Positions 9,077-17,289 of a DNA stretch of 64,000 nt are shown piece after piece. Both the position numbers and the translations under genes were made by a program. Under the pieces are notes generated by a model, which was given only the letters and a program-made list of their open reading frames with translations, was not told where the DNA came from and ran no database searches. How positions within the stretch are numbered: position 1 is the first letter of the stretch; every line of letters begins with the position of its first letter. Source of the DNA: Limivivens sp034101475. GTDB taxonomy: Bacteria; Bacillota; Clostridia; Lachnospirales; Lachnospiraceae. The stretch is from assembly GCA_034101475.1 (NCBI GenBank), contig JAXEJQ010000045.1, positions 1-64,000 on the forward strand. The letters are read 5' to 3'.

Positions 9077-9596
9077 GGTCAATCCTCCTCAGCATAGTTT
9101 CCATTTTTTTCAGAGCTCTGGCCTGCTTTGAGCGAATAGTGTTGTGGCTCTGTCCAAGAAATGTTCCGATTTCCCGGCTGGTGTAGCCTGCAAAAAGATT
9201 CATGGACAGAATCAGCCGTTCTTCATTCTGAAGTCTGGAAAATGCCATTCTCACATCCATCCGTTCACTCAAATCCCCCTCCTCTGCAGCCAGATCCTCC
9301 GGCAGTTCTTCTGTTTTCTGCAGGTAAAGCTTCAGCTTCATCCGGCACTTATTGGATAATATCCGAAAAATCCACGCGCGGAAAGACTCTGCCTTCCGAA
9401 GATTCGGAATCTGAATCCAGGCATCCAGCACCGTTTCACTCACCACGTCCTCCGCGTCCTGGGGATTTTTCAGGGTATAAAGGGCAAACCGGTACATTTC
9501 CCGGTAAACCTGTTCATAAAGCCTGGCAAAGCTGGCAGTATCCCCTTTCTTTGCCTTTTTCACCAGTTCTGTTTCTCTTTCCTGATATTCCTTCAT
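9069..9596 (-). CDS. ECF-type RNA polymerase sigma factor
   Basis: A 175-aa extracytoplasmic-function sigma factor. Region 2 (about residues 20-90, with NPQDAEDVVSETVLDAW) binds core polymerase and the -10 element. Region 4 (about 115-170, with GYTSREIGTFLGQSHNTIRSK) reads the -35. The ATG at 9596 follows GGGAGGTGATC; the longer open frame to 9845 runs through the divergent promoter region and is not supported. It overlaps the beta-propeller gene by 8 bases, and that product is its probable regulator. Confidence 0.92.
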   Translation of the reverse strand: MKEYQERETELVKKAKKGDTASFARLYEQVYREMYRFALYTLKNPQDAEDVVSETVLDAWIQIPNLRKAESFRAWIFRILSNKCRMKLKLYLQKTEELPEDLAAEEGDLSERMDVRMAFSRLQNEERLILSMNLFAGYTSREIGTFLGQSHNTIRSKQARALKKMETMLRRIDHG

Positions 9597-9698
9597 CCGA
9601 TCACCTCCCAGTGCATTCGTCTTACACACATATAGTGTTCTTTTTTGTCCGGATTGTTGCAGCAAACATAAAAAATGTATAAAACCCCTGTAATCTGT

Positions 9699-9727
9699 TT
9701 GCTTTTTCTTTTCTGTTGTCATATAAT
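9699..9727 (+). promoter_or_regulatory. Promoter of the YesL-like gene
   Basis: Plus strand: TTGCTT, 17 bp, TATAAT, about 65 bases upstream of the start at 9795. Confidence 0.7.
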
Positions 9728-9794
9728 AAACATAGTTTGGGATTCTGTACATTTCAGAATCCGCGAGAAAATATACCAAGTGAGGAAGATTTTT

Positions 9795-10622
9795 ATGGAC
9801 CGTATTTTTAACATGGATAATAAATTCTTCGTGTTCATGGGCCACGTTGCTGACCTGATGATTCTGAACGTTGTTTTTATTATCTGCTGTATCCCGATTG
9901 TTACCATCGGTGCTTCGACGACTGCCATGTTCTATGTCACCCTGAAAATAGTGCGCGGGGAAGAATCCTACATCGTGCGAAGCTTTTTCAAGTCCTTTAA
10001 GGAAAACTTCAGGCAGTCTACCATCATCTGGCTGATTTTCCTGGTTGCCGGTATCCTGCTGGGACTGGATTTTACCATTATGAACCAGGTAGATTCTTCT
10101 TTTTCCACAGCCGTGAAATATGGACTTGGCATCATTACCCTGATTTATGCCATGGTCTTCTTATATGTGTTCCCGGTTCAGTCAAAGTTTTACAACACGA
10201 TCCGGAACACCCTGCGGAACTCCCTGCTGATGTCCATCCGGCATCTGCCCTCGACCCTGGCGATGCTGGTGATCGCCATTGTTCCCATGCTCCTGACTCT
10301 GACCATCGCCGAAGTGATGGTGTATGGCTCCGTTGTCTGGATTATGGTCGGCTTCGCTCTGACAGCTCTGGCGAATTCCTGGTTCTTTGTCCGGATCTTT
10401 GACAAATACATACCGGAGGAAGCGAAAGAGGACGGATCCTCTGACAGCCTGCTGGATATGGAAGACAGCTCTGCACCGGAGATTCCGAACCCGGCCGACA
10501 ACATTACCCCCCGGGAATTTTTCGAAAAACCCCAGGACAGCGGGAATGCCTCCGGCAGTCCGGCAGATTCTGAAGGAGCTTCCGGGGAAGTCTCGGAATC
10601 CAAAGAGAATCTTTCCGAATAA
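9795..10622 (+). CDS. YesL/DUF624 family membrane protein
   Basis: A 275-aa integral membrane protein. The N-terminal DUF624 region has about five hydrophobic helices and the hallmark GASTTAMFYVTLKIVRGEESYIVRSFFKSFK. A hydrophilic, acidic, Ser/Pro-rich tail covers about residues 205-275. YesL relatives usually sit beside carbohydrate ABC transporters; this one stands alone, divergent from the sigma factor. I chose the ATG at 9795 (GAGGAAG upstream), not the longer frame from 9675. Its biochemical role is unknown. Confidence 0.88.
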   Translation: MDRIFNMDNKFFVFMGHVADLMILNVVFIICCIPIVTIGASTTAMFYVTLKIVRGEESYIVRSFFKSFKENFRQSTIIWLIFLVAGILLGLDFTIMNQVDSSFSTAVKYGLGIITLIYAMVFLYVFPVQSKFYNTIRNTLRNSLLMSIRHLPSTLAMLVIAIVPMLLTLTIAEVMVYGSVVWIMVGFALTALANSWFFVRIFDKYIPEEAKEDGSSDSLLDMEDSSAPEIPNPADNITPREFFEKPQDSGNASGSPADSEGASGEVSESKENLSE

Positions 10623-10678
10623 TCCGTACATCGTTTTTTATTTCTGTCTGCCTGCAGGCAGCACCTCTTCCTGCAGAA

Positions 10679-10737
10679 AAAGGCAGCCCGGAGCCGGATC
10701 TCCTGTGATCCGCCCTGCCGCTGCCTTTCTTATTTTC
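10679..10737 (+). terminator. Terminator after YesL-like gene
   Basis: AAAGGCAGC pairs with GCTGCCTTT around a GC-rich loop, followed by CTTATTTTC. It lies between convergent genes and may serve both. Confidence 0.75.
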
Positions 10738-10749
10738 TTCCGGCAGTTT

Positions 10750-11700
10750 TTACCCAATCTCCACCTGCCGCATCTGCTTTTCCAGCCATTCCAGAATATC
10801 CGCAAATACCTGCTCTCTGTCTGTCTCATTTAAAATCTCATGCCGATCCTTTTCATAAAGGCGGCATTCCACGTTTTTCACTCCTGCATCCCGTACACTC
10901 TGCACAGCCTTTTGGACACCCTTTCCGAAATTTCCCACCGGATCCGCCTTCCCCGCCACAAAAAGCATTGGAAGATCCGCTGGCATTTTCTCCAGGTATT
11001 CCGGAAGGGTCAGCTTATAAAGGCTGTAAAACAGGTTATAGTAACCGTTTAAGGTAAACTGAAAGCTGCACGCCGGATCTGCCCGGTAAGCATCCACAAT
11101 CGCCTCGTCCTTTGTCAGCCAGTCGTGAGCTGTCCTCGGATTCGTAATACAGCGGTTAAAACCGCCGAAAGCCATCTGATTCACCAGGCTGCTGCGGTAC
11201 TCCCATCCCAGAACCCGGGCAATACTTCTGCAGATCCCCATTCCCAGTTTGACTTCCCACCGGCTGTGCCAGCCCGTCCCGGAAATCACCGCTCCGCTCA
11301 GGTGTTCTCCATAGCAGCACAGATACTGCCTGGCCAGAAATGATCCCATACTGTGTCCCAGGAGAAAATACGGCTTTTCCGGATAGAGCCCCGCAAATCT
11401 CCGATGCAGGGAATGCATGTCCCGAAGCAGTGTGCGGTTTCCGTCCTTCTCGGCAAAATAGCCCCATTTTTCATTGGAAACCACGGACTTTCCGTGGCCC
11501 AGGTGGTCATTGCCCACCACTGCAAACCCCTGCTTCGTCAGGAACTGCGCAAATTCCTCATAACGCCCGATATGCTCCACCATCCCATGAGAAATCTGAA
11601 TGATGCCGCGCACCTCTCCCTCCGGCCTCCAGCAGACAGCATGAATCCGTGTGATCTGATCCTGTGACAGGTAGGTAAATTCCTCTTTTGTACAACCCAT
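10750..11700 (-). CDS. Alpha/beta hydrolase, monoacylglycerol-lipase-like
   Basis: A 316-aa serine hydrolase (Hydrolase_4 / serine aminopeptidase S33 group). It has the oxyanion-hole region ISHGMVEHIGRYEEFA, NDHLGHGKS, nucleophile elbow GHSMGS, a late acid in VAGKADPVG and catalytic His in KDRHEILNE. It has no signal peptide, so it is probably cytoplasmic. Relatives hydrolyse monoacylglycerols or lysophospholipids; the substrate here is not known. The ATG follows GGGAGGGG. The gene is monocistronic. Confidence 0.9.
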   Translation of the reverse strand: MGCTKEEFTYLSQDQITRIHAVCWRPEGEVRGIIQISHGMVEHIGRYEEFAQFLTKQGFAVVGNDHLGHGKSVVSNEKWGYFAEKDGNRTLLRDMHSLHRRFAGLYPEKPYFLLGHSMGSFLARQYLCCYGEHLSGAVISGTGWHSRWEVKLGMGICRSIARVLGWEYRSSLVNQMAFGGFNRCITNPRTAHDWLTKDEAIVDAYRADPACSFQFTLNGYYNLFYSLYKLTLPEYLEKMPADLPMLFVAGKADPVGNFGKGVQKAVQSVRDAGVKNVECRLYEKDRHEILNETDREQVFADILEWLEKQMRQVEIG

Positions 11701-11810
11701 ACATGTTCCCCTCCCTTTTCGGGATACTCCGGCTCCTTCCGACGGACAAATCTGCGCAGCTTTCTCAGCAGCTTATCAGACAGGGCCTGCATCCCAAGGC
11801 TTCTGTAACT

Positions 11811-11839
11811 ACTATATCAGAATTTCCTGCCGCATGCAA
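11811..11839 (-). promoter_or_regulatory. Promoter of the alpha/beta hydrolase gene
   Basis: Minus strand: TTGCAT, 17 bp, TATAGT, about 110 bases before the hydrolase start. It lies in the 473-base gap 11701-12173, which otherwise holds the ROK promoter and a repeat copy. Confidence 0.6.
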
Positions 11840-11930
11840 TGGAATTGGATGCCCGGTTACCTATCCGCTGCAATCCTGTCTCCTATTTTTCAGGCCATCC
11901 GCAAAATTTTTCCTGTCCATTTGTGAGATC

Positions 11931-11953
11931 TGTGCTATAATCATTTGTATAAT
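11931..11953 (+). promoter_or_regulatory. Probable ROK gene promoter (extended -10)
   Basis: TGCTATAAT at 11934-11941 is an extended -10 without a good -35. A second TATAAT sits at 11948-11953. Both lie just before the repeat, which would then form the ROK leader. Confidence 0.45.
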
Positions 11954-11966
11954 CAATGAACTATTA

Positions 11967-12155
11967 GCTAAGGGATAAATGGATGAAAATCCATGTTTGC
12001 ATGGGGTTTGCATGGGTTTTCATGTCCATAGGGCCCGCAAAACATGAACGGGCAGCCATTTTTCGCAGAAAAATGTGCGAATTACAAATATTTTCGTCGA
12101 TTTTGAGAGTGCCCGGCACGAAAAAATCCGTATAGCAACTTTTGATCTCAACATC
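11967..12155 (-). repeat. MITE-like dispersed repeat, copy A
   Basis: About 189 bases, in reverse orientation to the copies at 26586 and 39950. Shared core: GTCCATAGGGCCCGCAAAAC, the CATTTTTCGCAGAAAAATG palindrome and TTTTCGTCGATTTTGAGAGTGC. It ends with the tail CCGTATAGCAACTTTTGATC, also found (diverged) at 55018-55126. It ends 18 bases before the ROK start codon, so it would be transcribed as its leader. Confidence 0.85.
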
Positions 12156-12173
12156 AGAAAAAGGAGAACCACC

Positions 12174-13331
12174 ATGGTTACCGGAAGCAAAGAACTGATC
12201 CGTGATATTAATTCCCATCTGGTGCTGGAAACCATCGTAAATGACGGTCCCATTTCCAGAGCCGACCTTTCCAAAAAGCTCGGCCTCACCAAAGCCACCA
12301 TTTCCTCCCTGGTCCAGCTTCTCATTGATGAGAATCTGGTGATCGAGGTTGGGAGTGCCCAGACAGAAAAGGGCCGAAAGCCCATCCTTCTGGACCTGAA
12401 TCAGCGGGAGGGCCATGTGATTTCTCTGGATCTTGGCGTGGACACCATCACCGTTCTCACCTGCGACCTCCGGGGGACCCACTGCCGTCTCCACCAGTAC
12501 CCGAACAATGCTGCCGGGAAAGAAATCCTCCCTCTTTTGAAGGCCATTCTGCGCCAGACCATCGAAGGACTCCCGCCGACCAAATGCGGAATTGCCGGAA
12601 TCAGCCTTGGTATCCACGGCGTGACCCATCAGAATCAGGCGGTATTTACCCCCTACTATTCTCTGGAAGGGCTGGATCTGGCCGGACTGCTCCAGGAGCA
12701 TTTCCAGATTCCCGTTTTTATGGAGAATGAAGCCAACCTGTCCGTTCTGGGAGAACGTACCTTTTCCTTTGATTATCCAAATATGATCAACATCAGCGTT
12801 CACTCCGGCATCGGCCTTGGGATTCTTATTGATGACAGGCTTTACACCGGAAAGAACGGTTATGCCGGGGAATTCGGCCATACCATTGTGGTGCCGGGCG
12901 GGAGACCCTGTCCCTGCGGAAACCGGGGCTGTATCGAGCAGTACGCCTCTGAACGGGCCATTCTCCGGGAGATTTCCGAAAAAAAGAGCCGCCGGATCAC
13001 GCTGGATCAGTTTATCAGCCTGTATACTCAGAAAGATGCGGATGCCTGCCATGCCATGGATGAATTTATTCTTTACATGAGCGTGTGCATCAACAACATC
13101 CTGAACACCTTCAACCCGGATGCCATTGTCATCAACAGCTCCTTCATTATTTATCTTCCGGATATCATGAAAACCCTTTCCGCATCTCTGCGGAACCGGA
13201 TGGACAAATACTGTACCCTGCTTCCTTCTGGTCTGCAGGATACGGCCATTCTTCTGGGCGGAGCCTGTGTCGTCATCAAAAACTTTCTGGGAATCGACCG
13301 TCTGTGCCTGACTCCCTTTGCTTCCAGATAA
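12174..13331 (+). CDS. ROK family transcriptional regulator (XylR/NagC type)
   Basis: A 385-aa protein with an N-terminal winged helix (about residues 12-70, DGPISRADLSKKLGLTKATISSL) followed by a ROK actin-fold domain. The ROK zinc motif CPCGNRGCIEQYAS and the sugar-binding ENEANLSVLGE are visible. Such proteins repress sugar operons and are relieved by a sugar ligand. The catalytic Asp region reads GIHGVT rather than the DxGxT pattern of kinases, which fits a regulator. The start at 12174 follows AAAAAGGAG. No target operon adjoins. Confidence 0.93.
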   Translation: MVTGSKELIRDINSHLVLETIVNDGPISRADLSKKLGLTKATISSLVQLLIDENLVIEVGSAQTEKGRKPILLDLNQREGHVISLDLGVDTITVLTCDLRGTHCRLHQYPNNAAGKEILPLLKAILRQTIEGLPPTKCGIAGISLGIHGVTHQNQAVFTPYYSLEGLDLAGLLQEHFQIPVFMENEANLSVLGERTFSFDYPNMINISVHSGIGLGILIDDRLYTGKNGYAGEFGHTIVVPGGRPCPCGNRGCIEQYASERAILREISEKKSRRITLDQFISLYTQKDADACHAMDEFILYMSVCINNILNTFNPDAIVINSSFIIYLPDIMKTLSASLRNRMDKYCTLLPSGLQDTAILLGGACVVIKNFLGIDRLCLTPFASR

Positions 13332-13379
13332 AAACCCCTCCGGAAATCCCGTTTCAGGATTTCCGAAGGGGTTTTTTTA
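13331..13379 (+). terminator. ROK gene terminator
   Basis: A long imperfect stem (AACCCCTCCGGAAATCC with GGATTTCCGAAGGGGTT) ends in TTTTTTT. It may also stop the convergent CAP/LRR transcript. Confidence 0.9.
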
Positions 13380-13410
13380 TCGCCGGGCAGCTGATCTGGC
13401 GAAGCAGTGA

Positions 13411-15606
13411 TCATTTTTTCACTTTGATCCTGCTTCCCGCTCCCCTGGCTGTAAAAATTGTCTTATAAGAAGACACCCTGGAAGACGGTACCTTAAACGT
13501 ACAGGTCGCCTTCACATTCTTAAATGCACTGCTTCCCACACTGCTCTGCGTCAGCTTCGTGGTTTTCAGCGTAACCGTTCCAAGCTTTGTACAGCCATAG
13601 AATGCCTTGCTTCCGATCCTGGAAAGCTTGGCGGAAGAAGCCGAAAAGGACGTCATGGCGGTACAGCCCTGGAATGCGCCGGAACCGACAGCGGTCAGAG
13701 ACCCGGAGCTGAGCACCACTTTTTTGATGGCTTTGCAGCCCGCAAAAGCGGAAGTACCAATAGTCTTCACCTTCGCCAGAGTCACCCTTCCGCTGACTGA
13801 ACCGATGGTGGTCAGTTTCGTACATTTATAAAACGCCTTGGTACCCACCGAGGTCACTCCTGCGCAGCCGCTGACCTTCTGAAGTGCCGTACAGCCGCTG
13901 AACGCACCGGTGCCGATCTTTGTGACGCTGCCTCCCACGCTTATCGTTTTCAGCTTCGTCATACCCTTGAATGCATTGTCCCCCACAGCATTAACCGTCA
14001 GAACCACATTTCCGATGGTTACGGTAGCCGGAATTTTCAGAGACGTGCTCTTCTTTTTCACTGCTCCCTGAACCGTGGCAGTTCCCTTCTTTCCGGAAAC
14101 CTTGGTCACTTTATAACTCAGGCTGCCCTTGGTATAAATGCTGCCTTTTCTAACCACAGGAATTCGCTTCACACTGGTGTATTCCTTCTGATTCAGCGTC
14201 ACCACAGCCGTATAAATGTTTTCACCCTCCGATGCCAGAGCGGAAATCTGCGCCGTCAACGTCTTTGTCTCTCCACCGGAGGCGCAGACGAAGGATGCCT
14301 TTGCGCTGGTTCCGTCCGAAGCCCAGGTAAAGGTCGGTTTTCCGTACTCATGAGCGCCGGTGGCGCTGATGGTCTCTTTATAGGTATCTCCGCAGAGGCT
14401 GCAGGTAAAGGTCCTGCTTCCCGGCGTGCTGCAGGTGGGCTCCTTCGTAATCTCTGACTGATAAGCGTGCTTGCAGAGAATCGTAAAGTTTCTGTCAGCC
14501 GTTCCGGTATAGTTCCCGCACCCGGTAATCTTCACAGAGGCCGTTCCCGGCTTCTGGTTGTTCGTACAGGAAATGGTGTAGTCTGTTCCCGGGATCAGTG
14601 TTCTGCCGTCCAGAATCACCGACTGCACACGGGGAACCACAGCCGTTCCGGTATAATCGTACGTGGATGCCTCCAGATTCACAGCCGCATTCTCCAGGGA
14701 AAGGGGTGTCACAGTGACCTGCGCCGTCACCGTTTCTCCCAGAACCGTCGTGGTAAGTCTGCCGGTTCCGACATTTATGCCTGTCACCATACCCTCGCTT
14801 ACGGAAATACAGCCGGTATCCGCAGCAGTCCAGGTATAATCCATGATCACCGGAAGCGGCCTGTATGGCCAGGTATCTGCCATCTGGATTTGAATCTGAA
14901 TTTTGGGCGCACTCACGGAAGAGCCATAGGCTACCGTACAGTCTTCGGCTGTCAGCAGCCGTCCAGTCACAGAATCCAGGGCAACCTCCACCTGTATATG
15001 TCCTGGATTGTCCGCAGCCGCAGTCTGAGCTGCCCCGCTGTTCGCGTATCCAAACTCCTGCACCCAGAAATGGCACCCATTGTAATAAACATGACCGATA
15101 CCCACACTGGTATATCCGGATCTCAGCATATTTCTCCGATGGCCCTGACCCGAATAGTCCTCCTCTGTTTCCTTCCAGCCCGCAAACACAGACGCAGCGC
15201 TCGGGTATCCCGCCGCGATATTTTCGCCCCAGCTTCTGGTTCCATTGCTGACAGCTGTAAAGCAGCTTTCCCCGTTTGGACGGGTATGGCTGAAGGAAAC
15301 GGCAATCTCCGCCGCCCGCCGTATGGCGATCCGTTCCAGATCATAGTCATAGGTCAGCCTGCCCAGTCCGGTCAGCTTCGTTATTGTGGTATCGTCCGAA
15401 TTCCAGTACCAGGCGTCCTCTCCGGTACGGAATTCATTGATCATCGCCAGCATGCTCCGTGCTTCCGTCTGGCCGTACTTCACAGCCAGGGTCACCTGCG
15501 CGGTTCCCTCTGCCAACGCCGAAACACTGCTCAGGCAGAGCAGCACCACAAACAGCAGCAGCATGCCCAAAGGGCGCATAACCTGTCTTTTCTGTCTCCT
15601 CATCAT
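13411..15606 (-). CDS. Secreted CAP-domain and BspA-type leucine-rich-repeat protein
   Basis: A 731-aa exported protein. The signal peptide (hydrophobic stretch MLLLFVVLLCLSSVSALAEG) leads into a CAP/SCP domain with SHTRPNG, GENIAAGY and GHRRNML. Then come an Ig-like/Big region, a Cys-pair module (CKH...CSLCGDTYKE) and at least five LRR_5 repeats of the type GAFSGCTALQKV. BspA-like repeats are typical of surface proteins of gut anaerobes. The longer frame to 15768 is not supported; tandem ATGs at 15606/15603 follow GAGAGGAGAAG. No sortase motif or membrane anchor is seen at the C-terminus. Confidence 0.85.
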   Translation of the reverse strand: MMRRQKRQVMRPLGMLLLFVVLLCLSSVSALAEGTAQVTLAVKYGQTEARSMLAMINEFRTGEDAWYWNSDDTTITKLTGLGRLTYDYDLERIAIRRAAEIAVSFSHTRPNGESCFTAVSNGTRSWGENIAAGYPSAASVFAGWKETEEDYSGQGHRRNMLRSGYTSVGIGHVYYNGCHFWVQEFGYANSGAAQTAAADNPGHIQVEVALDSVTGRLLTAEDCTVAYGSSVSAPKIQIQIQMADTWPYRPLPVIMDYTWTAADTGCISVSEGMVTGINVGTGRLTTTVLGETVTAQVTVTPLSLENAAVNLEASTYDYTGTAVVPRVQSVILDGRTLIPGTDYTISCTNNQKPGTASVKITGCGNYTGTADRNFTILCKHAYQSEITKEPTCSTPGSRTFTCSLCGDTYKETISATGAHEYGKPTFTWASDGTSAKASFVCASGGETKTLTAQISALASEGENIYTAVVTLNQKEYTSVKRIPVVRKGSIYTKGSLSYKVTKVSGKKGTATVQGAVKKKSTSLKIPATVTIGNVVLTVNAVGDNAFKGMTKLKTISVGGSVTKIGTGAFSGCTALQKVSGCAGVTSVGTKAFYKCTKLTTIGSVSGRVTLAKVKTIGTSAFAGCKAIKKVVLSSGSLTAVGSGAFQGCTAMTSFSASSAKLSRIGSKAFYGCTKLGTVTLKTTKLTQSSVGSSAFKNVKATCTFKVPSSRVSSYKTIFTARGAGSRIKVKK

Positions 15607-15697
15607 TCTTCTCCTCTCCCATCTTCCGTTTTTCTCTGACAAGCTCCCTGTCTGTGTCAATTTTACCACTGAAAAAAACCGTTGTAAAGCGGAGGGA

Positions 15698-16510
15698 TCA
15701 GACAAATCCGCAGGCATCTGCCCGGCACTGACGGCAGAGCGTAAACTGCCGGATCCACCTGCCGGCATCCTGCCTCGCCGCAGCCAGTTCCTCTCCGGAC
15801 GGCGCCCTGCGTTCCTTCATACCGCCGCAGGGAATCAGCGGCATCAGATTCATAACCGAAGCACCCGCTTCTGACGCAAGCCGGGCAACCGCAGAGATTT
15901 CTCCGTCGTTGATTCCGGGAATCAGGATCGTATTTACCTTGACTGTCAGGCCAGCCTCACAGCTCTTCGTCAGACCTTCCCGCTGCAGCTCCAGGAACTG
16001 TTCCAACGCCCGCGCACCGGAGCCCTCCCCGCCCGGCAGCTGCACCGCCGTATAAATCCGGGCTGCCGTCTGCAGAGTTGCCGCATTTATGGTCACCGTC
16101 AGGGTATTCAGTCCTGCATCCAGCAGCTCTTCCAGCTTTTCTGTCAGCAGCAGGCCATTTGTACTGGCACACAGGATCAGTCCCGGATTGGATTTTCGTA
16201 AAAGGCGAAGGGTCTCGAAGGTCTCCGGATTAGCCAGGGGATCTCCCGGACCCGCAATACCTGCCACCCGGATTCCGGGTTCTCTCCGGACAGCCTCCCG
16301 GACCCGTTCCGCTGCTTCGGCAGCTGTGATCACCTTTGAAGTGACTCCCGGTCTGGATTCATTGACACAGTCGTATTTCCGGTCGCAGAATGCACACTGA
16401 ATATTGCAGCGGGGCGCCACCGGAAGGTGAATCCTGCCATATGCACTGTGACAGCTTTCCTGAAAACAGGGATGAAAACGCAGATTCTCTTCCGCTATTG
16501 AAGACCGCAC
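15698..16510 (-). CDS. nifB: NifB-like radical SAM protein
   Basis: A 270-aa radical SAM enzyme matching the catalytic core of NifB, which fuses two [4Fe-4S] clusters with a SAM-derived carbide to give NifB-co. It has C35-x3-C39-x2-C42 for the SAM cluster, inside the family motif RIHLPVAPRCNIQCAFCDRK. It also has HPCF with C15, DCVNESRPGVTS with C48, GIAGPGDPLANPET and a C-terminal CRQCRADACG. It lacks the NifX-like domain of some NifB proteins. The GTG start lies 16 bases inside the NifH-like gene after GAGGAGG, so it is coupled. It is the last gene of the riboswitch-led operon. Confidence 0.92.
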   Translation of the reverse strand: MRSSIAEENLRFHPCFQESCHSAYGRIHLPVAPRCNIQCAFCDRKYDCVNESRPGVTSKVITAAEAAERVREAVRREPGIRVAGIAGPGDPLANPETFETLRLLRKSNPGLILCASTNGLLLTEKLEELLDAGLNTLTVTINAATLQTAARIYTAVQLPGGEGSGARALEQFLELQREGLTKSCEAGLTVKVNTILIPGINDGEISAVARLASEAGASVMNLMPLIPCGGMKERRAPSGEELAAARQDAGRWIRQFTLCRQCRADACGFV

Positions 16511-17289
16511 AGTGCTTCCACCTCCTCATCCGGAAGGGGCCCTGGAATGCAGCGCGGTCCGCCCTCCAGCATTCTGTCTGCAATCTTCCGGAATTCCCGG
16601 CTCACTTCACTGTCCGGCTCCAGCTCCACCACTGTCTTTCGCAGAACCTCCGCCTGACCGATCAGCCCGCTCATGGGCAGCTCCCCGATTACCCGGGTGC
16701 CGACAGCCTTCGCGAAATCCGCCGCCCGGCCCGGATCGCTGCAGCCGCTTCTTCCGTTATAAATGATTCCTGCCAGACGTATTTCATTTTCCCGGGCATA
16801 TTTCGCAATTCCACGGCAAATATTATTGGCTGCATAAATCGCCATAAAATCCGCCGTTGTCACCAGATAGACATCCTCCGCGACGCCTTCCCGCAAAGGC
16901 ATGCTGAAGCCTCCGCAGACCACATCGCCCAGCACATCATACAGCACCACGTCCCTGTCATCCAACAGGGAGCGTTCCCGGATTTCCCGGAGCGCCGACG
17001 CGATTCCCCTTCCGGCGCACCCCGTTCCAGGCTCAGGACCTCCGGATTCAATACAGAGAATTCCCTGATAACCCTTCACAGCGATCTCTTCCTTTGCCTT
17101 TTCCCCGCTCTGAAGCTGCTGCAGCACCGTCGGAATCCTGCGTCCTGCCAGACAGCGTGTGGTATCCGCCTTGGGATCACAGCCCACCACAGCCACCCGC
17201 AGCCCCTTCTGCGCCATGGCAGCTGCCACATTGGCAACGGTGGTCGATTTCCCGATTCCGCCTTTTCCATAAATACATATCCTCTTCAC
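16495..17289 (-). CDS. NifH-like nitrogenase-family reductase (Fe protein)
   Basis: A 264-aa P-loop ATPase of the NifH/BchL/CfbC family, which as a dimer passes electrons from a bridging [4Fe-4S] to a component-1 partner. It has the P-loop GKGGIGKST (9-16), switch regions DPKADTT and DVLGD, and both cluster ligands: C91 in GTGCAGRG and C125 in DVVCGGF. It is a little shorter than NifH (about 290 aa). The Arg in GCAGRG, the site of Fe-protein ADP-ribosylation in diazotrophs, is kept. The GTG start overlaps the upstream stop (GTGA). Confidence 0.95.
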   Translation of the reverse strand: MKRICIYGKGGIGKSTTVANVAAAMAQKGLRVAVVGCDPKADTTRCLAGRRIPTVLQQLQSGEKAKEEIAVKGYQGILCIESGGPEPGTGCAGRGIASALREIRERSLLDDRDVVLYDVLGDVVCGGFSMPLREGVAEDVYLVTTADFMAIYAANNICRGIAKYARENEIRLAGIIYNGRSGCSDPGRAADFAKAVGTRVIGELPMSGLIGQAEVLRKTVVELEPDSEVSREFRKIADRMLEGGPRCIPGPLPDEEVEALCGLQ

